21,798 nt of DNA, taken from NCBI GenBank assembly GCA_002633005.1, contig NMRA01001311.1, forward strand, positions 1 to 21,798, in the 5' to 3' direction. The position numbers and the translations under genes are program-made. Shown in pieces: positions 1 through 10,049 of this stretch (within the stretch, counting starts at the first letter, position 1; every line of letters begins with the position of its first letter). The notes below the pieces were generated by a model. The model saw only the letters and a list, made by a program, of their open reading frames with translations, searched no databases and was not told the origin of the DNA. Source of the DNA: Phoronis australis. Its lineage: Eukaryota > Phoronida > Phoronidae.

Positions 1-625
1 AGTTCAGCTTTTCATAGATGAGAGTACATAGATAGCATTTATCCAAAATCAAGTGGCAGCTTAACGTGCAGACAATTGTCTGTGTGACGCATTTTAGATT
101 CCGGACGAGAGGACGCGTATCTCACGTCTTTGCTACGAAGTGCGCACGCATCGATAACCGTCATCCGTAAATAGACCAATCCACACCTCCAGTTTCTGAC
201 CCGCGTAATCAGAACGAGGATAAAGGTCAAACATGTCACGATTCATGACGTTCTCCGAAAACGCCAGTTTAGACATCTCAAGCATCAAGAATAGGCCTAT
301 GCAAAATGGCGGTCCATGTAATATATAGTACTGAGAACCAACAGTTCAATAGGCGACTGAAACCTATATGTGCAGTGACGAATTTAGGAAATTTGGATTT
401 GGATAAAGTTGTGTGATTCATTTCCTGTGCAAATGGTGGAAGTAATCTAATATAGGATTTAACCTTGCAAGTGAGCGTTCCCAAATATATGCGGTGTATT
501 TTTGACACATTTAGCTGAGAACGCAAAGCGGGTGTGCAATCGTCTGTGCTTATACATGGAATGCCCAGGAAATGTGCACACCCAAGCAAAAGCTGCCTGA
601 CCGCTAGAGGCCGTTGTTACGTCAT
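1..625. other. Intron 2 of the ZIP-like gene, no recognised feature
   Basis: By position this lies downstream of exon 2 in the minus-strand gene. I looked for exon 3 of a ZIP protein in all minus-strand frames and found nothing resembling the rest of the ectodomain or a membrane segment with a splice acceptor. Confidence 0.4.
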
Positions 626-634
626 TACTTACCT
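626..634. repeat. Target-site duplication, left copy (also a duplicated splice donor)
   Basis: TACTTACCT, identical to 830-838. On the minus strand it reads AGGTAAGTA, a full donor consensus. Here it is preceded by MITE sequence (AGCGAG), so it is the MITE-distal donor of the transporter transcript. Confidence 0.8.
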
Positions 635-829
635 CTCGCTGGTTCCCTGCGTGCCGCTAGGTGGGGCGGTAGCCTCGCCAGCACGCAGGTATCACTTAAA
701 TTTCCTCTGTAAATTTTTTTACACCGGCGTTTCTGATTGGCTAGTCGATTCGNTCGACCAATACTAAAGCGCGTGCCACTAGGTGATACCTGCGTGCTGG
801 CTGGGCTAAGCACGCAGGGAACCAGCGAG
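635..829. mobile_element. 195-bp foldback MITE at the ZIP exon 2 splice donor (copy 1)
   Basis: The ends are CTCGCTGGTTCCCTGCGTGC and its exact reverse complement. The inverted match resumes further in as CCAGCACGCAGGTATCAC. Each end can also fold on itself (CTGCGTGC with GCACGCAG), so the element is a double foldback. It is flanked by a perfect 9-bp direct repeat, TACTTACCT, at 626-634 and 830-838. A 9-bp duplication with long inverted ends suggests a Mutator-like source, but no transposase is present, so the superfamily is an inference. An ambiguous base (N) lies at 753 inside a small internal palindrome. Confidence 0.85.
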
Positions 830-838
830 TACTTACCT
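830..838. repeat. Target-site duplication, right copy (exon-proximal splice donor)
   Basis: TACTTACCT. On the minus strand it is AGGTAAGTA, covering the last two exon 2 bases and the donor GT. Use of this donor removes the whole MITE with the intron. Confidence 0.8.
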
Positions 839-1151
839 TAGTCTCCTCGCTGTGTTCGTTTTCGTGTTCATGGTCGTGGTCATGGTCGTGATTGGACGGG
901 GAGTATGTTCGGTTCATGTCGTCAAACACGTGCTCAAGCATGTGTTCGGTGAAGGAGGTTAATAAAACTCCGTGATCCGTCATCAAATGGTTTACGTAGA
1001 CAGAGACATCTGCACTCGGATTCGGTGAACTTGTGCAAGTTCCTGTTGCGTTTCTTGCATAGTGGAGCAGGACGATGGAGAAATCGAGGAACTGATCTTC
1101 GTTAACTGTCGTGCCGTTTGATCCAATGACAGCGGAGACATTTTGCAAGCA
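837..1151 (-). CDS. ZIP4/ZIP12-like zinc transporter, coding exon 2 (ectodomain, His-rich)
   Basis: Second coding exon of the same transporter, 315 bp or 105 codons, phase 0 at both ends. The acceptor is TTTGTGTCGTTTCAG|TGC after a T-rich tract, and the donor is ACTAAG|GTAAGTA. It begins CLQNVSAVIG and continues with a predicted helix (EDQFLDFSIVLLHYARN) and then GTC. Cysteine order and helix pattern follow the ZIP4/ZIP12 ectodomain as I remember it. NGT, NAT and NRT sequons suggest glycosylation. The end is His/Asp-rich (HDHDHDHEHENEH), as expected of the metal-binding loop in ZIP ectodomains. The conserved membrane-spanning domain with its HxxxD motif is not in the window; it must lie in exons beyond position 1. 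A MITE starts seven bases into the downstream intron. If the donor is not used, the frame runs 35 codons into the MITE and then stops. Confidence 0.75.
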
Positions 1152-1199
1152 CTGAAACGACACAAAAATAAAAAATTAGCCAACTAAAAGGTAGAACAT

Positions 1200-2182
1200 A
1201 AGAAGTGAGGGTTTAACTGGCAAGACTTTCAAACTGGCGAATGATTGGTTGAATGACTGCCGTTGGCATATGCGCAGATAGCGTTAATCTCCGAAGATAG
1301 TTTTGACGCTAAAACATACTAGATGAACCAAACTAGATGAGCATCCCTGGCGGAACGCTGTGCATTGTTTCCGACCTACCAGTCATTTGCTTTGATCCCC
1401 AACTATAGGATATTTTCACCGTGTAGACAGATTTGGGCAGATAAGCAGCGTAAAAAGTTGAAATGCTCCCACGACAACACCGGAAACGGTACGCTTGTAC
1501 AGGGGTGTTTATTTGTGTCATGTTATAAAAAGGACATTGAGAGGGCTCAGCATAGTTCCAATTCGCCTGACACAATGCAAGTGATACCGTCTTATTTGCC
1601 AAATTCTGTTAACAACAAGAGCCACTACCAAAGGAAAAGTGCCACTAGGGGACGCCGTAGTCGTATTCGATCGAAAATCGACGTCACACTTCCCTAAACT
1701 GGAACAAACTCATATCAGAATTCACGAAGATCCCGATAAAGGAGTTCAGTAAATCTTGTGGTACAGGCAAAATAAAATATAGTTACAATTAGGATGACCC
1801 GGTCTTCAAACGCTTTGGCGGATATAAAGTTTGAGGCCAATAAAGATGCAGAAATAATAAAACACGATCACTTGAGGCGCAGATTACGATGAATCGATCC
1901 GACAATCGGAACATGTCGCCTCCTTAAAAGAAAATTCATAATTGATGAAAATCCATCGGACATTTGATAGATATAGAGGCACACTCAAAGAAAAGCCAAA
2001 TTGCCACGAGAGGGTACCACAGTCAACATCAATTACAAGATGTGGAGATAGTCTACAACTATTGTAGGCCTACTGTACTTTCACGTTCGTTCATATTATG
2101 CATACCGTTTAAATTTAATACATATTAAAGTGTCTAAAGTACGTTATCTCGGAAATGACCTACAAATGTCATCATGTATCAA
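1200..2182. other. Intronic stretch without recognised features
   Basis: Short open frames only, with no splice-bounded coding segment or clear repeat. One 110-codon plus-strand frame (1365-1697) has no recognisable domain and is read as chance. Confidence 0.4.
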
Positions 2183-2192
2183 ATCAAAAATT

Positions 2193-2284
2193 CTCGCTCG
2201 TTGCCTAGCTGCGCATCGCTAGGTGGGGCTGTAGCCGCGCCAGCATGCGTGCTGGCTGGGCAAAGCACTCAGGGAACCAGCGAG
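2193..2284. mobile_element. 92-bp foldback MITE, same family as the exon 2 copy (copy 2)
   Basis: It starts CTCGCTCGTTGCCTAGCTGC and ends CAGGGAACCAGCGAG. It shares the subterminal block CGCTAGGTGGGGC.GTAGCC with copy 1, then jumps to the other end, so it is copy 1 without about 100 bp of interior. Its flanks are ATCAAAAATT (2183-2192) and ATAAAAAATT (2285-2294), a direct repeat with one mismatch. This supports a 9-10 bp target duplication for the family. It lies in intron 1 of the ZIP-like gene. Confidence 0.75.
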
Positions 2285-2427
2285 ATAAAAAATTACACTC
2301 TATTGTCGTGAACGGGAATCTCCACGCGACATTCAAATCTCACCTCCTAAAATGATTTCACAGCTTATCAGTTGCCTTGAGCGTTTGAATTTTACTAGTT
2401 ACCGCACTAGGTGCCACGGATTAATTC

Positions 2428-2546
2428 CTGGATCGAGTTCAATAACGCTAGTGTCTTGCTAGAAAAGCACGAACTCTCATTAAGAGCACGTGCTTTTGGC
2501 TAGATTTTTCTTGTCGCGAGTGAGAAAGTTCATGAACTCGACCCGG
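2428..2546. repeat. 119-bp imperfect foldback repeat
   Basis: Outer arms: left CCTGGATCGAGTTCA against right TGAACTCGACCCGGG, which pairs with two mismatches. An inner hairpin is made by CTAGAAAAGCACG with CGTGCTTTTGGCTAG. Probably an old MITE remnant; no target duplication recognised. Confidence 0.45.
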
Positions 2547-3280
2547 GTTGGTTGATTATTTAGACTTTTACACGGATTTCAGCCTGTGTATTAAATACGA
2601 CCCTGACCCTTTCATTTACGCGTGAGCATGGTGCACATTCCTGCAGAGGCAGTGAAATCTTACCTTGACTGCTGTCGTTCTGACACAATACAGTGAGACA
2701 GTAGGCTAATCTACATATACAACCATGACGCAATGAGAGATGGTCCATTGTGAAAAGAGCAATGCGACTGACTGAGTGGGACTCTTCTGTTAGTGATGCG
2801 GTGTGAATACAGTTAATGATTGAAACAATCGTGAAAACACGATGCCCTGAAAAATATCCAGGTACCAAGATACGTCGAATGAACTCAGACTTTATTGTCA
2901 TCGGGTCAGCATGTTCACCGACATTTATCCGGGGTATTGGATTTCGAATTTAGTGGCCGATTTGGGCCACTGCATCTGGGATATGACATCTATGAATAGA
3001 ATCTTGTATATAGAACATCATAATCTCTGTCTGATCAAGTCAAAAGTTTAGCTGAATCAGGGCAAGTAACTATAATAACTCTAACAAAGGCAAGACAAGA
3101 GGCACTATACACAGCTACAAAGCGAATTAGGGCAACATCCAGGTCTAGATTATTGTGTCAATGTGTCAAAATCCATGCACGCTAACAACTGACAGACTTG
3201 GAACTCCATACCGAAAGGTTACTTCTTGTTGATCATACACCTTCAACACGCGGAATGGGACAGTGAAGAACATTGACATT
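2547..3280. other. Intronic stretch without recognised features
   Basis: A 113-codon minus-strand frame (2560-2901) contains a donor-like site near 2663 but no domain, and is not consistent in phase with exon 2. Nothing else stands out. Confidence 0.35.
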
Positions 3281-3420
3281 GGGCGGCGCACCATAGGGGG
3301 CTGGGGGTCTATACCCCTCCACTTTTTTTCCGTGCTACACCGCACATGGTCTATAGGCGATGCACCACAGGGGGGCTGAGGGGGCTTTAGCCCCCCACTT
3401 TTTTTAGTGCTGCGCCGCCC
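3281..3420. mobile_element. 140-bp GC-rich element with 10-bp inverted ends and an internal duplication
   Basis: The ends are a perfect inverted pair, GGGCGGCGCA at 3281-3290 and TGCGCCGCCC at 3411-3420. Inside, a unit beginning GGCGGCGCACCA (3282) recurs at 3356 as GGCGATGCACCA, giving a 74-bp period. Each unit has a G-run, a C-run and a T7 tract (CCACTTTTTTT). In the second unit the run GGGGGCT-TTA-GCCCCC forms a strong hairpin. No target duplication was found. It is likely a small non-autonomous element or a composite of two degenerate copies. Confidence 0.5.
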
Positions 3421-4423
3421 ATGATAGACAATACTGATCAAAACTACCTCACACTTCAGTAGGGCCGTAAAAAGCGGGAGTTTGCATGTGCCCCTCCACC
3501 AGTTTGCAGGCGCCAGTGGCGAAGCTTGGTGGCGACCAGCAAATTCGGGCATAAATGCATTAGAGAAAGACAGTAAAGAAAATTAGATAAGTTGGGGCCT
3601 AAAGATCGGCTTTTGTGTTTAGTTTGGTTTCCTCTACTTTTAATCAAAAATGTATGTAACATGTACCAGTGCCGGATTTACCTTTTGCGGTTGCCCCAGC
3701 AATGGATTTTTTGTTGCGGGCACCCCCGTTTTGAAAATACCCTTGCTTGAATCGTTTTCACGCACTTGATAACGGGTACTTGACCTTGATAGAGAGAAAA
3801 TTTATTCTGATTTTTAAATTCAAGAAGACTGTGGGATGCACAGTTTCAATTTCCAAGGACACCTCTCTGGCAAGGGATTATGGAGCAAGATCTGTTGCTC
3901 TTTCCGTCTTGAGATTTTGTATTATTTGTGCTAAAGATTGTCATTTCTGGTAATGAATATTTTTGGAAAATGTTGTCAAAGGGTTGCAATCATGTCCTTC
4001 CCAAAATATCCACGACTGCTGCTTTCAATTTATTATGCTAACAACGTACGCTCAGTTTTGGCGCTCACTTAAAAATGCTCTTGATGGCAGCAATAATCCG
4101 TCTAATTTCCAAGATCAACCACGTTTTCACGTAGTTAACCACGTGGCCAGTATTCATAGAGTTGGTTAGCTCTCGATACAAAGAAAAAAATAACTCAAGT
4201 TAATTACATTACTGCAGTTAAAGCCTTTCACCATTATAATGGGAAATTATAACATTCATTAACTTCATTCCTGCATGGGCTGACCTGTAGAGCCGAGGTT
4301 TTGGGGATAACCAAACAATTCAGCAATATATACATACTGATAGCGTAGGTTTATTATTAAGCGTTGTTTCCGCTATTTACAAGCTATTTCAAGAGAGTTC
4401 TTCATTTTGTGGTGGAGTCTACA
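3421..4423. other. Intronic stretch with scattered terminus-like motifs only
   Basis: CAGTGGCGAAGCTTGG near 3510 and CAGTGCCGGATTTAC near 3667 resemble the CAGTGGCGGAT ends of hAT-type repeats, but no partner end was found for either. The remainder has only short frames. Confidence 0.3.
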
Positions 4424-4738
4424 CATAGGCGGATTTAGGGGGGACAGGCCCCTCCCCCCGTTGGCTGCCACAAGCAAAGTGAAACAGCAACAGCGTGAAG
4501 CGTGAGGAAATATTGAGTTCAGTAACTAGGACCGGTAGCGGAGAAGGTGAGGTTCAGACCCCATATCGCGGCAGAACGGAATCGCGTTCCCGTTTTTTTT
4601 TTAGTCCACCGATAGATTTTCCGAACAGAAGGTTCACATTCCCCCCGCATGTGCTGCACATACAGTCGCGCTTTGAGCAGTTCCCCAAGGCAACGTGTTG
4701 CCCCCCTCCCTTATGGTATGATCCTAGATCCACCACTG
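4424..4738. mobile_element. hAT-like non-autonomous repeat (about 315 bp)
   Basis: The left end CATAGGCGGATTTAGG and the right end CCTAGATCCACCACTG are an imperfect inverted pair (12 of 16 bases), each followed inward by a G- or C-rich run. CAGTGGCGGAT-type ends with flanking G-runs recur in many animal genomes in hAT-related repeats. That assignment is from general knowledge. No 8-bp target duplication is recognisable, so the copy is old or my borders are off. Confidence 0.4.
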
Positions 4739-5802
4739 CTTCAATGTAAACGTAGACTTTTTTATTCTACATAGTTCTCAGCACGCGTTACTTATCTAGA
4801 AACTGCGGATTTTTTCCTGAAAAGGTGCACGTTCTTTCACTTGGAACCAGTAAACTGGCTAGTTTCTAGCACAGGCTAGACGGCTCCGATCTCTTATGGA
4901 TTCATAAAATAACGTTGAGTTACTCAACGACGAAGGCTAGCCTTCCCAACAAAGTCCCAGATTATTCCCCTCTACACAAAAATGGTCATTTACTTTTAAG
5001 TTCTCATTTGGTAGTGACAACAACACATATATAAGCTGACACTCCGCAAATTCTGCACTGATGCAATTTCGTAGTACATGCGCAGCAGTGATACAAACCT
5101 TATCATACACATTATGCCCGTGTCATCATATTGCATTATTTATGAGGCTTAAAAGGATAATTACAATAATTCTTTATTGACAAAATGGTTACAAAATAAA
5201 AAAACGTTGTTGTTTCATGTATTTTCTAAAGCCTCCTTTAATGCGAAGGTGCGCTATTCAGGCTAGTCAACTCACGTGAATTTCCAAACAAAGCTGTCAA
5301 AACAATTACAAATTTGACTTAATTTCGATTTGCGCGAAACGAACTGCGCGTTAAAGGCCAGAACGAGGCTATAGTGGGAATGCCGCCCACACCTATTATG
5401 GCTATTATATTGGAATATGCGCTTAGTCCCGAGTCTTGTTTAGAATTTGTGTAATGTTGTGCAATAAGACAACAGTTATTGGTTGTACTGTATCCTGTGA
5501 GAGGGTATGTTCACATGTACCTGCAACAACAGTCTCTGTATGAACTGTCCAGTCTGTAGCCTCATTTGCATGGGGCGCACTTGACACGGAGAAGCTAACT
5601 CGGAGTAGCTAATCGGGCGCAAGTATGTGTGTAACCAGGACTGACATGCAGAAAGTTGACACTACAGCGGTCATTTTTGACACCAGTTTCAGAGGGAAAT
5701 ACAGCAAGTTCCACTCGATCAGCTGCTCCAGTGTCAACTACAGGTCTAAAAACAAACAGGGGCAACTGAAGGCAGAAGAGAACTGCCCTGTACTTTGGTG
5801 GT
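4739..5802. other. Intronic stretch without recognised features
   Basis: AT-rich. A TATATAAG-like string near 5027 is noted but has no associated gene. No coding or repeat structure that I can support. Confidence 0.35.
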
Positions 5803-5927
5803 GTTCAGTAACGCTAAGACCTCGCTAAAAACAATAGTTCGCGAGATTACGTGAGAGGTTATCGTGTACATTAAAAGAAAACACGTGATTTTGGATAGAT
5901 TTTAGAGAGGTCCTAGCGTTACTGAAC
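5803..5927. mobile_element. 125-bp MITE with 28-bp terminal inverted repeats
   Basis: The left arm (5803-5830) starts GTTCAGTAACGCTAAGACCT. The right arm (5900-5927) is its reverse complement with two mismatches in 28. The interior is about 69 bp and carries no gene. The flanks show no convincing target duplication. A TATATAAG string lies about 20 bp to the right. Confidence 0.6.
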
Positions 5928-8486
5928 GCTCTACACTTGGGCAGTAGCATATATAAGGGTGATCCGCTGGAATTCCACGTAGTTTGAACATTCGATATTG
6001 TTTTGCGAGCATGCGCGGACAGTCTTGTGTCAATGAGTTATGTCGATCCAGTTTGCGATCTTAAGTCATGTAAATGCGACTGAAGCAGAACAACTGCCAC
6101 CTTGACAACTCGCGCCGTGACAATTGTTTCTCTCTTCGATCGTATTACTTACTGGGACAAAAAGACACCTGTTTTAACCAAAATATAAACAGAATAAGAA
6201 ATAAAAGAAATGCGCAGACGCTTTGTTGTGCACTACTCGAACTGTAAGGTGCATTGTGCCATACCTTACAAAGACGAACTGATACGATTGGTTCAGTTTT
6301 AAGTTTGTTTTTAAATGCTGTCGTTAGGTGTCAATGGTTTAACTGCCGTTTTATCAGTTCATGCAATGATAAAGGTCATATTCACCTAATGTTTCATAAT
6401 GTTTCATCGATGTTTTCTGAACCATCTGCTATTGTATACAGCAATTGATGAAATTATAATTGGCCAGTATTCCCATTAGGCATATAGACATTTGGGCAAT
6501 GCCCAGTGGTTCCCCTTATCAAGACTTTCTCCTACGAATGTGGGAAATCAATGTGATTGACAGAAAACCTAGAATTTAAATTCAGAGCGAAGTAACATTG
6601 ACGAGTCTTGGAACAGGTTAAACGTGACTGGCTACAATCGCTAGCATACGAATACACTGCTAACTTCAAGTGGCATTAGACCAGTGTTTTCTGTTAAAAC
6701 AAGTTTTGGATTTGGTTATTACCGTTATACAATTGGTCTGACTTGTCTAATTTCTTACTCAGTTTAGAAATGGTCTCTGGGGTCTGGAAGACCTACAGTA
6801 CCAATTCTTCTCAAGACGAGAATTTACACTATTTTTGTCTAAGAAACATGAGACCAGTCTAAATCCAAACTTATTCCTGTCAGAAAGCACGGTTTTAATG
6901 CCGCTTAATTCAAACAGGTCAAAAACTCGCCGATCAAGGGTAGACTGCCTTCAGACCGGAAGTAATAATGAAGACTGCAACTGTTACGCACTTTTTTGTA
7001 ACTCGCACCAGTTTTACTATACTGTATAAATACTACATACTTTTAATGGTTACGCAAGATTTGCATCTTGGCCCTCAGTACATGTACACGAGAAATAACG
7101 TCTTCTTTTGCAATGTTTTCTTACTTATAATTTACTTTAATTGGCAAAAAACGGGTCTTAATTCAATCATCTTTTGTTAAAAACCCATATGTACAATCTC
7201 AGACCACTAAACAGTTTCATTGAAATATAACGAAGAACACATCGTTAGAGTGTATGGTCCTGAAGCACTGTGCCGTGACAACTTCTTTGAGGCCCGCAAG
7301 TAGGAAAATATACATCATGATGGGGCACAAATTCATTCGACTTCAACAAACTTTTGTTCCCTCCGTGAGCCCCTCCCTCTGGAAGGTGGCCACCAGAAAC
7401 TTGGGAACCTATGTTTCAACAAAAATTTCACGAGAAAAGGTCACTTTTTAACCTTAACATGTAAGAGGCGTTTCGCGTTTAGAGAATGACTTTCACATTT
7501 GGAGGAGTATTTTCAAAAAAATTCACTTTCAATTTTTGACTATCTGTCATTACTTGGGTCACGTGGTCATGTCTTTTTGTTAAACTTTTGTAAAAAAAAC
7601 AATCAAATACTAACAGCAAAATAATAATAACAATATTATGACCAAATTATGTTTGATTTAAAGATTCAAGATATTATGTCAAAAACTCTGTTACAGTTTT
7701 TATATCATCATGTCGTCATCGTTTTATGCAAGTTCTGACTTCTTCGTGATAATGATGTCTTATTTTTCTTGCAAAAGTAGAGCATTCTAGAAACATCTTT
7801 TTGGAGAACAGTAATTCAGCACATGAATCCGATCAGCCATTTTCTGTGGTGATAAGTGATGCTCAGTACACGTAGTTTGTCTCGTCATTTAAGAGCACAT
7901 TTTGATCCATGTAGTCTAGATGACCGACTGTCTTTCAATCTGAGCCAAAATTGGTCATTAGCTCTTCAGTCAAATGCTCGAGTGGCAATTTTCCCGACTT
8001 CACTGACAAAGTGTTGGGTTGTAGTTCTAAAATTCTTTTCAACAATCGTCTAAAACTAAAATTCAATTAGCTCAATGTTGTTATATCCCCAAACCTCACA
8101 CCTGTTAAGGAAGATACGAAGAATCAACCTGTCAAAAGGTCAGTCTGAGTTTCAACAAGAAGATACAATTTTCTTGCCTTTTTAGTGTCTATTACAAAAG
8201 CTAATGACCTACAAAGCATTATATCTTGCCTATTACCTGAGAAAACAGTTTTCTTGACTTTGTTAACTTCACTGCTTATAGACTTGCTGATGTTTTTCTT
8301 CTAAATGAAAGTAACCTCAAGGTAGTCGTAATTATAGACAACACATAATGTTGTGACATCAAACTTGAAGTTAGGGATTTTACCTTTAAACTTTGTCAGT
8401 TATTACTTTGGTCTCTCATATTTACAAACGTTTCAGCAACTTGTAGTGATTCTGTACTTACAATGGCCAATCGTCGGCGTACAATC
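5928..8486. other. Long AT-rich intronic stretch without recognised features
   Basis: Only short open frames in all six frames, with no paired splice sites around a protein-like segment. It includes poly-A and poly-T runs and a TATATAAG at about 5949. No inverted or tandem repeat was strong enough to list. Confidence 0.4.
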
Positions 8487-8574
8487 AGTAATAATAATAA
8501 TGACGATGGTGATGATTACGATGACGATGTTGATGATGATGAAAATGATGGTGTTTATGATGATTATAGTGATA
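8487..8574. repeat. Imperfect GAT/AAT trinucleotide microsatellite
   Basis: Runs of ATA/AAT followed by GAT, GAC and GTT triplets over about 88 bp, with interruptions. It produces a false Met/Ile-rich frame on the plus strand. Confidence 0.8.
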
Positions 8575-9668
8575 TTAACAATAACTATATTTAATAGTAT
8601 ATAATGGGCATCGCCATCACAAAATTATATGTATTCAACACGCAATTTGTCCGAGATCATTTAGATTCTCAATTCCGTTGCTTTAGAATATACAGAGGAA
8701 GCCGCTTAACCACACCGAGATCCTACTTGCTTTTCAAATATATACAGATGCTCATTGTCTGTGTATCAGATTGGTATAACACAGGAAAAGAATTTGCTCT
8801 CAATGCGAGGTCATCGAGAACCGGGCAATGACAAATAAAATGTGCCAGTTAAGTAAATATACGTAACGAATAAAAATTTCAACAACAACATCATCACTGG
8901 GCCAACACTTCGCATCAGATGAAAAAGCAGACGAGATTTAACAAGTCTCACAAGCAGAAGCTTCAATGAGGAGTAAATTGATAACGTAGTTACTTTAGTC
9001 CGGCAGTAAATGGCCGTTCTCACTGCAATTAAGCCGCTTGCGGTCGGTAAAGAGTATTGCGCAGTGGGAGTAAAGGTTCAGTGGGAAAGGTATCAGGGTC
9101 ATTCAAATAAATGACAAATAAGAGAGGAGGTAATTTCTCATCCTGCCTAACATCTATATTTCAAGGGAGAAGGCCAGAAAAGCTCAGTACTTATCGGATG
9201 TATTGCGTGTAACCACGGGGGCGCGATCCCTTGGCCATTGCGCGAAAGCCCTCCCCCCAGTCAAAAGGCGTTTCAATTTCGCATTTTTCTCTTGTTAAAT
9301 ACTGGGTACAGTACGTCAGTGACAATACGCCTCAGTCCATTTACAGTATGACGGATAAGATTTAGGCCAGCGCTGACCTAGGTAGGCCACTTATTGTCAA
9401 GTATCAAGGTGGAAATATTTAATTAATTGCCGTGACTAATAGGTCTATCGTTGCTACAAACGGCGAGCCAAATGAGATTGGCATCTCATACATGTCATCT
9501 CTTTTACCCTTACCACTGCGTTTACCACGGAAATGCGAGCTATTGGGTACAGCACAACTATATCTCCAGAAAGACGTGACACTTGGGTAGAAAACGTATT
9601 GCTTGAAATCACGTGTACGGAATCTACGAGTCCTTGCTACAAACTACACTGGCTATATTAAAACTTAC
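8575..9668. other. Intronic stretch next to ZIP exon 1, no recognised features
   Basis: Short frames only. A C-run (CCCTCCCCCCAG, near 9249) and GC-rich patch stand out in composition but carry no gene or repeat that I can define. Confidence 0.35.
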
Positions 9669-9866
9669 CTTAGAGCACGACCCTTCACATCCCAAATTAT
9701 CAAACACGCGGTGCGAAATGTTAAAAAGGTCGGAGACGAGAAGTTCAGAGGAACGGTTGAGTTCTTTCACAAACAGTTCGAACCCGTCTTTATGGGAATC
9801 CTCATGGACGTGTTGAGAATAAACGCAAACAAACAAGGTAGCACAGCACAGTACTAAGCTCTTCAT
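9669..9866 (-). CDS. ZIP4/ZIP12-like zinc transporter, coding exon 1 (signal peptide and start of ectodomain)
   Basis: First coding exon of a probable SLC39-family (ZIP) zinc importer. From the ATG at 9866 it encodes 66 residues. Residues 1-17 (MKSLVLCCATLFVCVYS) form a clear hydrophobic signal peptide. The following acidic and His-containing stretch has two N-glycosylation sequons (NRS, NIS) and ends with LGCEGSCSK. The exon closes at a strong donor, CTAAG|GTAAGTTT, in phase 0. Exon 2 starts in phase 0 with CLQNV, so the junction reads GC-EG-SCSK-CLQ. From memory this matches the N-terminal ectodomain of vertebrate ZIP4 and ZIP12, where a C-x(n)-C-x2-C cluster follows the first helical subdomain. 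That resemblance is family knowledge, not a search result. I chose this ATG because the signal peptide starts directly at it. The ZIP4-versus-ZIP12 assignment is uncertain; membership in the ZIP family is more secure. Confidence 0.72.
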
Positions 9867-10049
9867 GTTGCCAGAAGGGTAACAATAAAGTTGTCGCAGA
9901 CAGGTAGCTAGATGCCGTCACTCCACTCGTCCAAAGGTTAAATGGAAAATATGTGACTGACTTGTAATGATGAAATGTGAATAACGTGCAGCTTCACCGA
10001 GCACAGTGTTATCGACCAATGAAAGCCTTTCACGTTGCAACGTGAAGGG

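Larger units (their letters stand above)
1152..9668 (-). other. Intron 1 of the ZIP-like gene (about 8.5 kb)
   Basis: Inferred from the phase-0 donor at 9668 and the phase-0 acceptor at 1152, and from the fit of the two flanking protein pieces to one ectodomain. It contains several small mobile elements, listed separately. I saw no further coding exon in it. A weak donor-like site at about 2663-2665 on the minus strand follows a short ORF (2560-2901), but that site is in phase 1 and would not join exon 2. An unseen small exon cannot be excluded. Confidence 0.55.

Noticed and set aside
2560-2901. Upstream exon of the ZIP-like gene between exons 1 and 2
   Set aside because: The donor near 2664 is phase 1 while exon 2 needs phase 0, and exon 1 already joins exon 2 in frame with family-like sequence.
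3166-3552. 128-codon minus-strand frame rich in Pro and Gly
   Set aside because: It is the shadow of the GC-rich 140-bp element with its C- and G-runs and has no splice signals or domain.
4551-4562. GGTTCAGACCCC as a tRNA B-box
   Set aside because: No acceptor or anticodon stem around it.
4495-4749. 84-codon plus-strand frame
   Set aside because: It lies wholly within the hAT-like repeat and ends at its border, and the composition follows the repeat.
8353-8604. Met/Ile-rich frame resembling a membrane protein
   Set aside because: The hydrophobic run is produced by the GAT/AAT microsatellite read in one frame.
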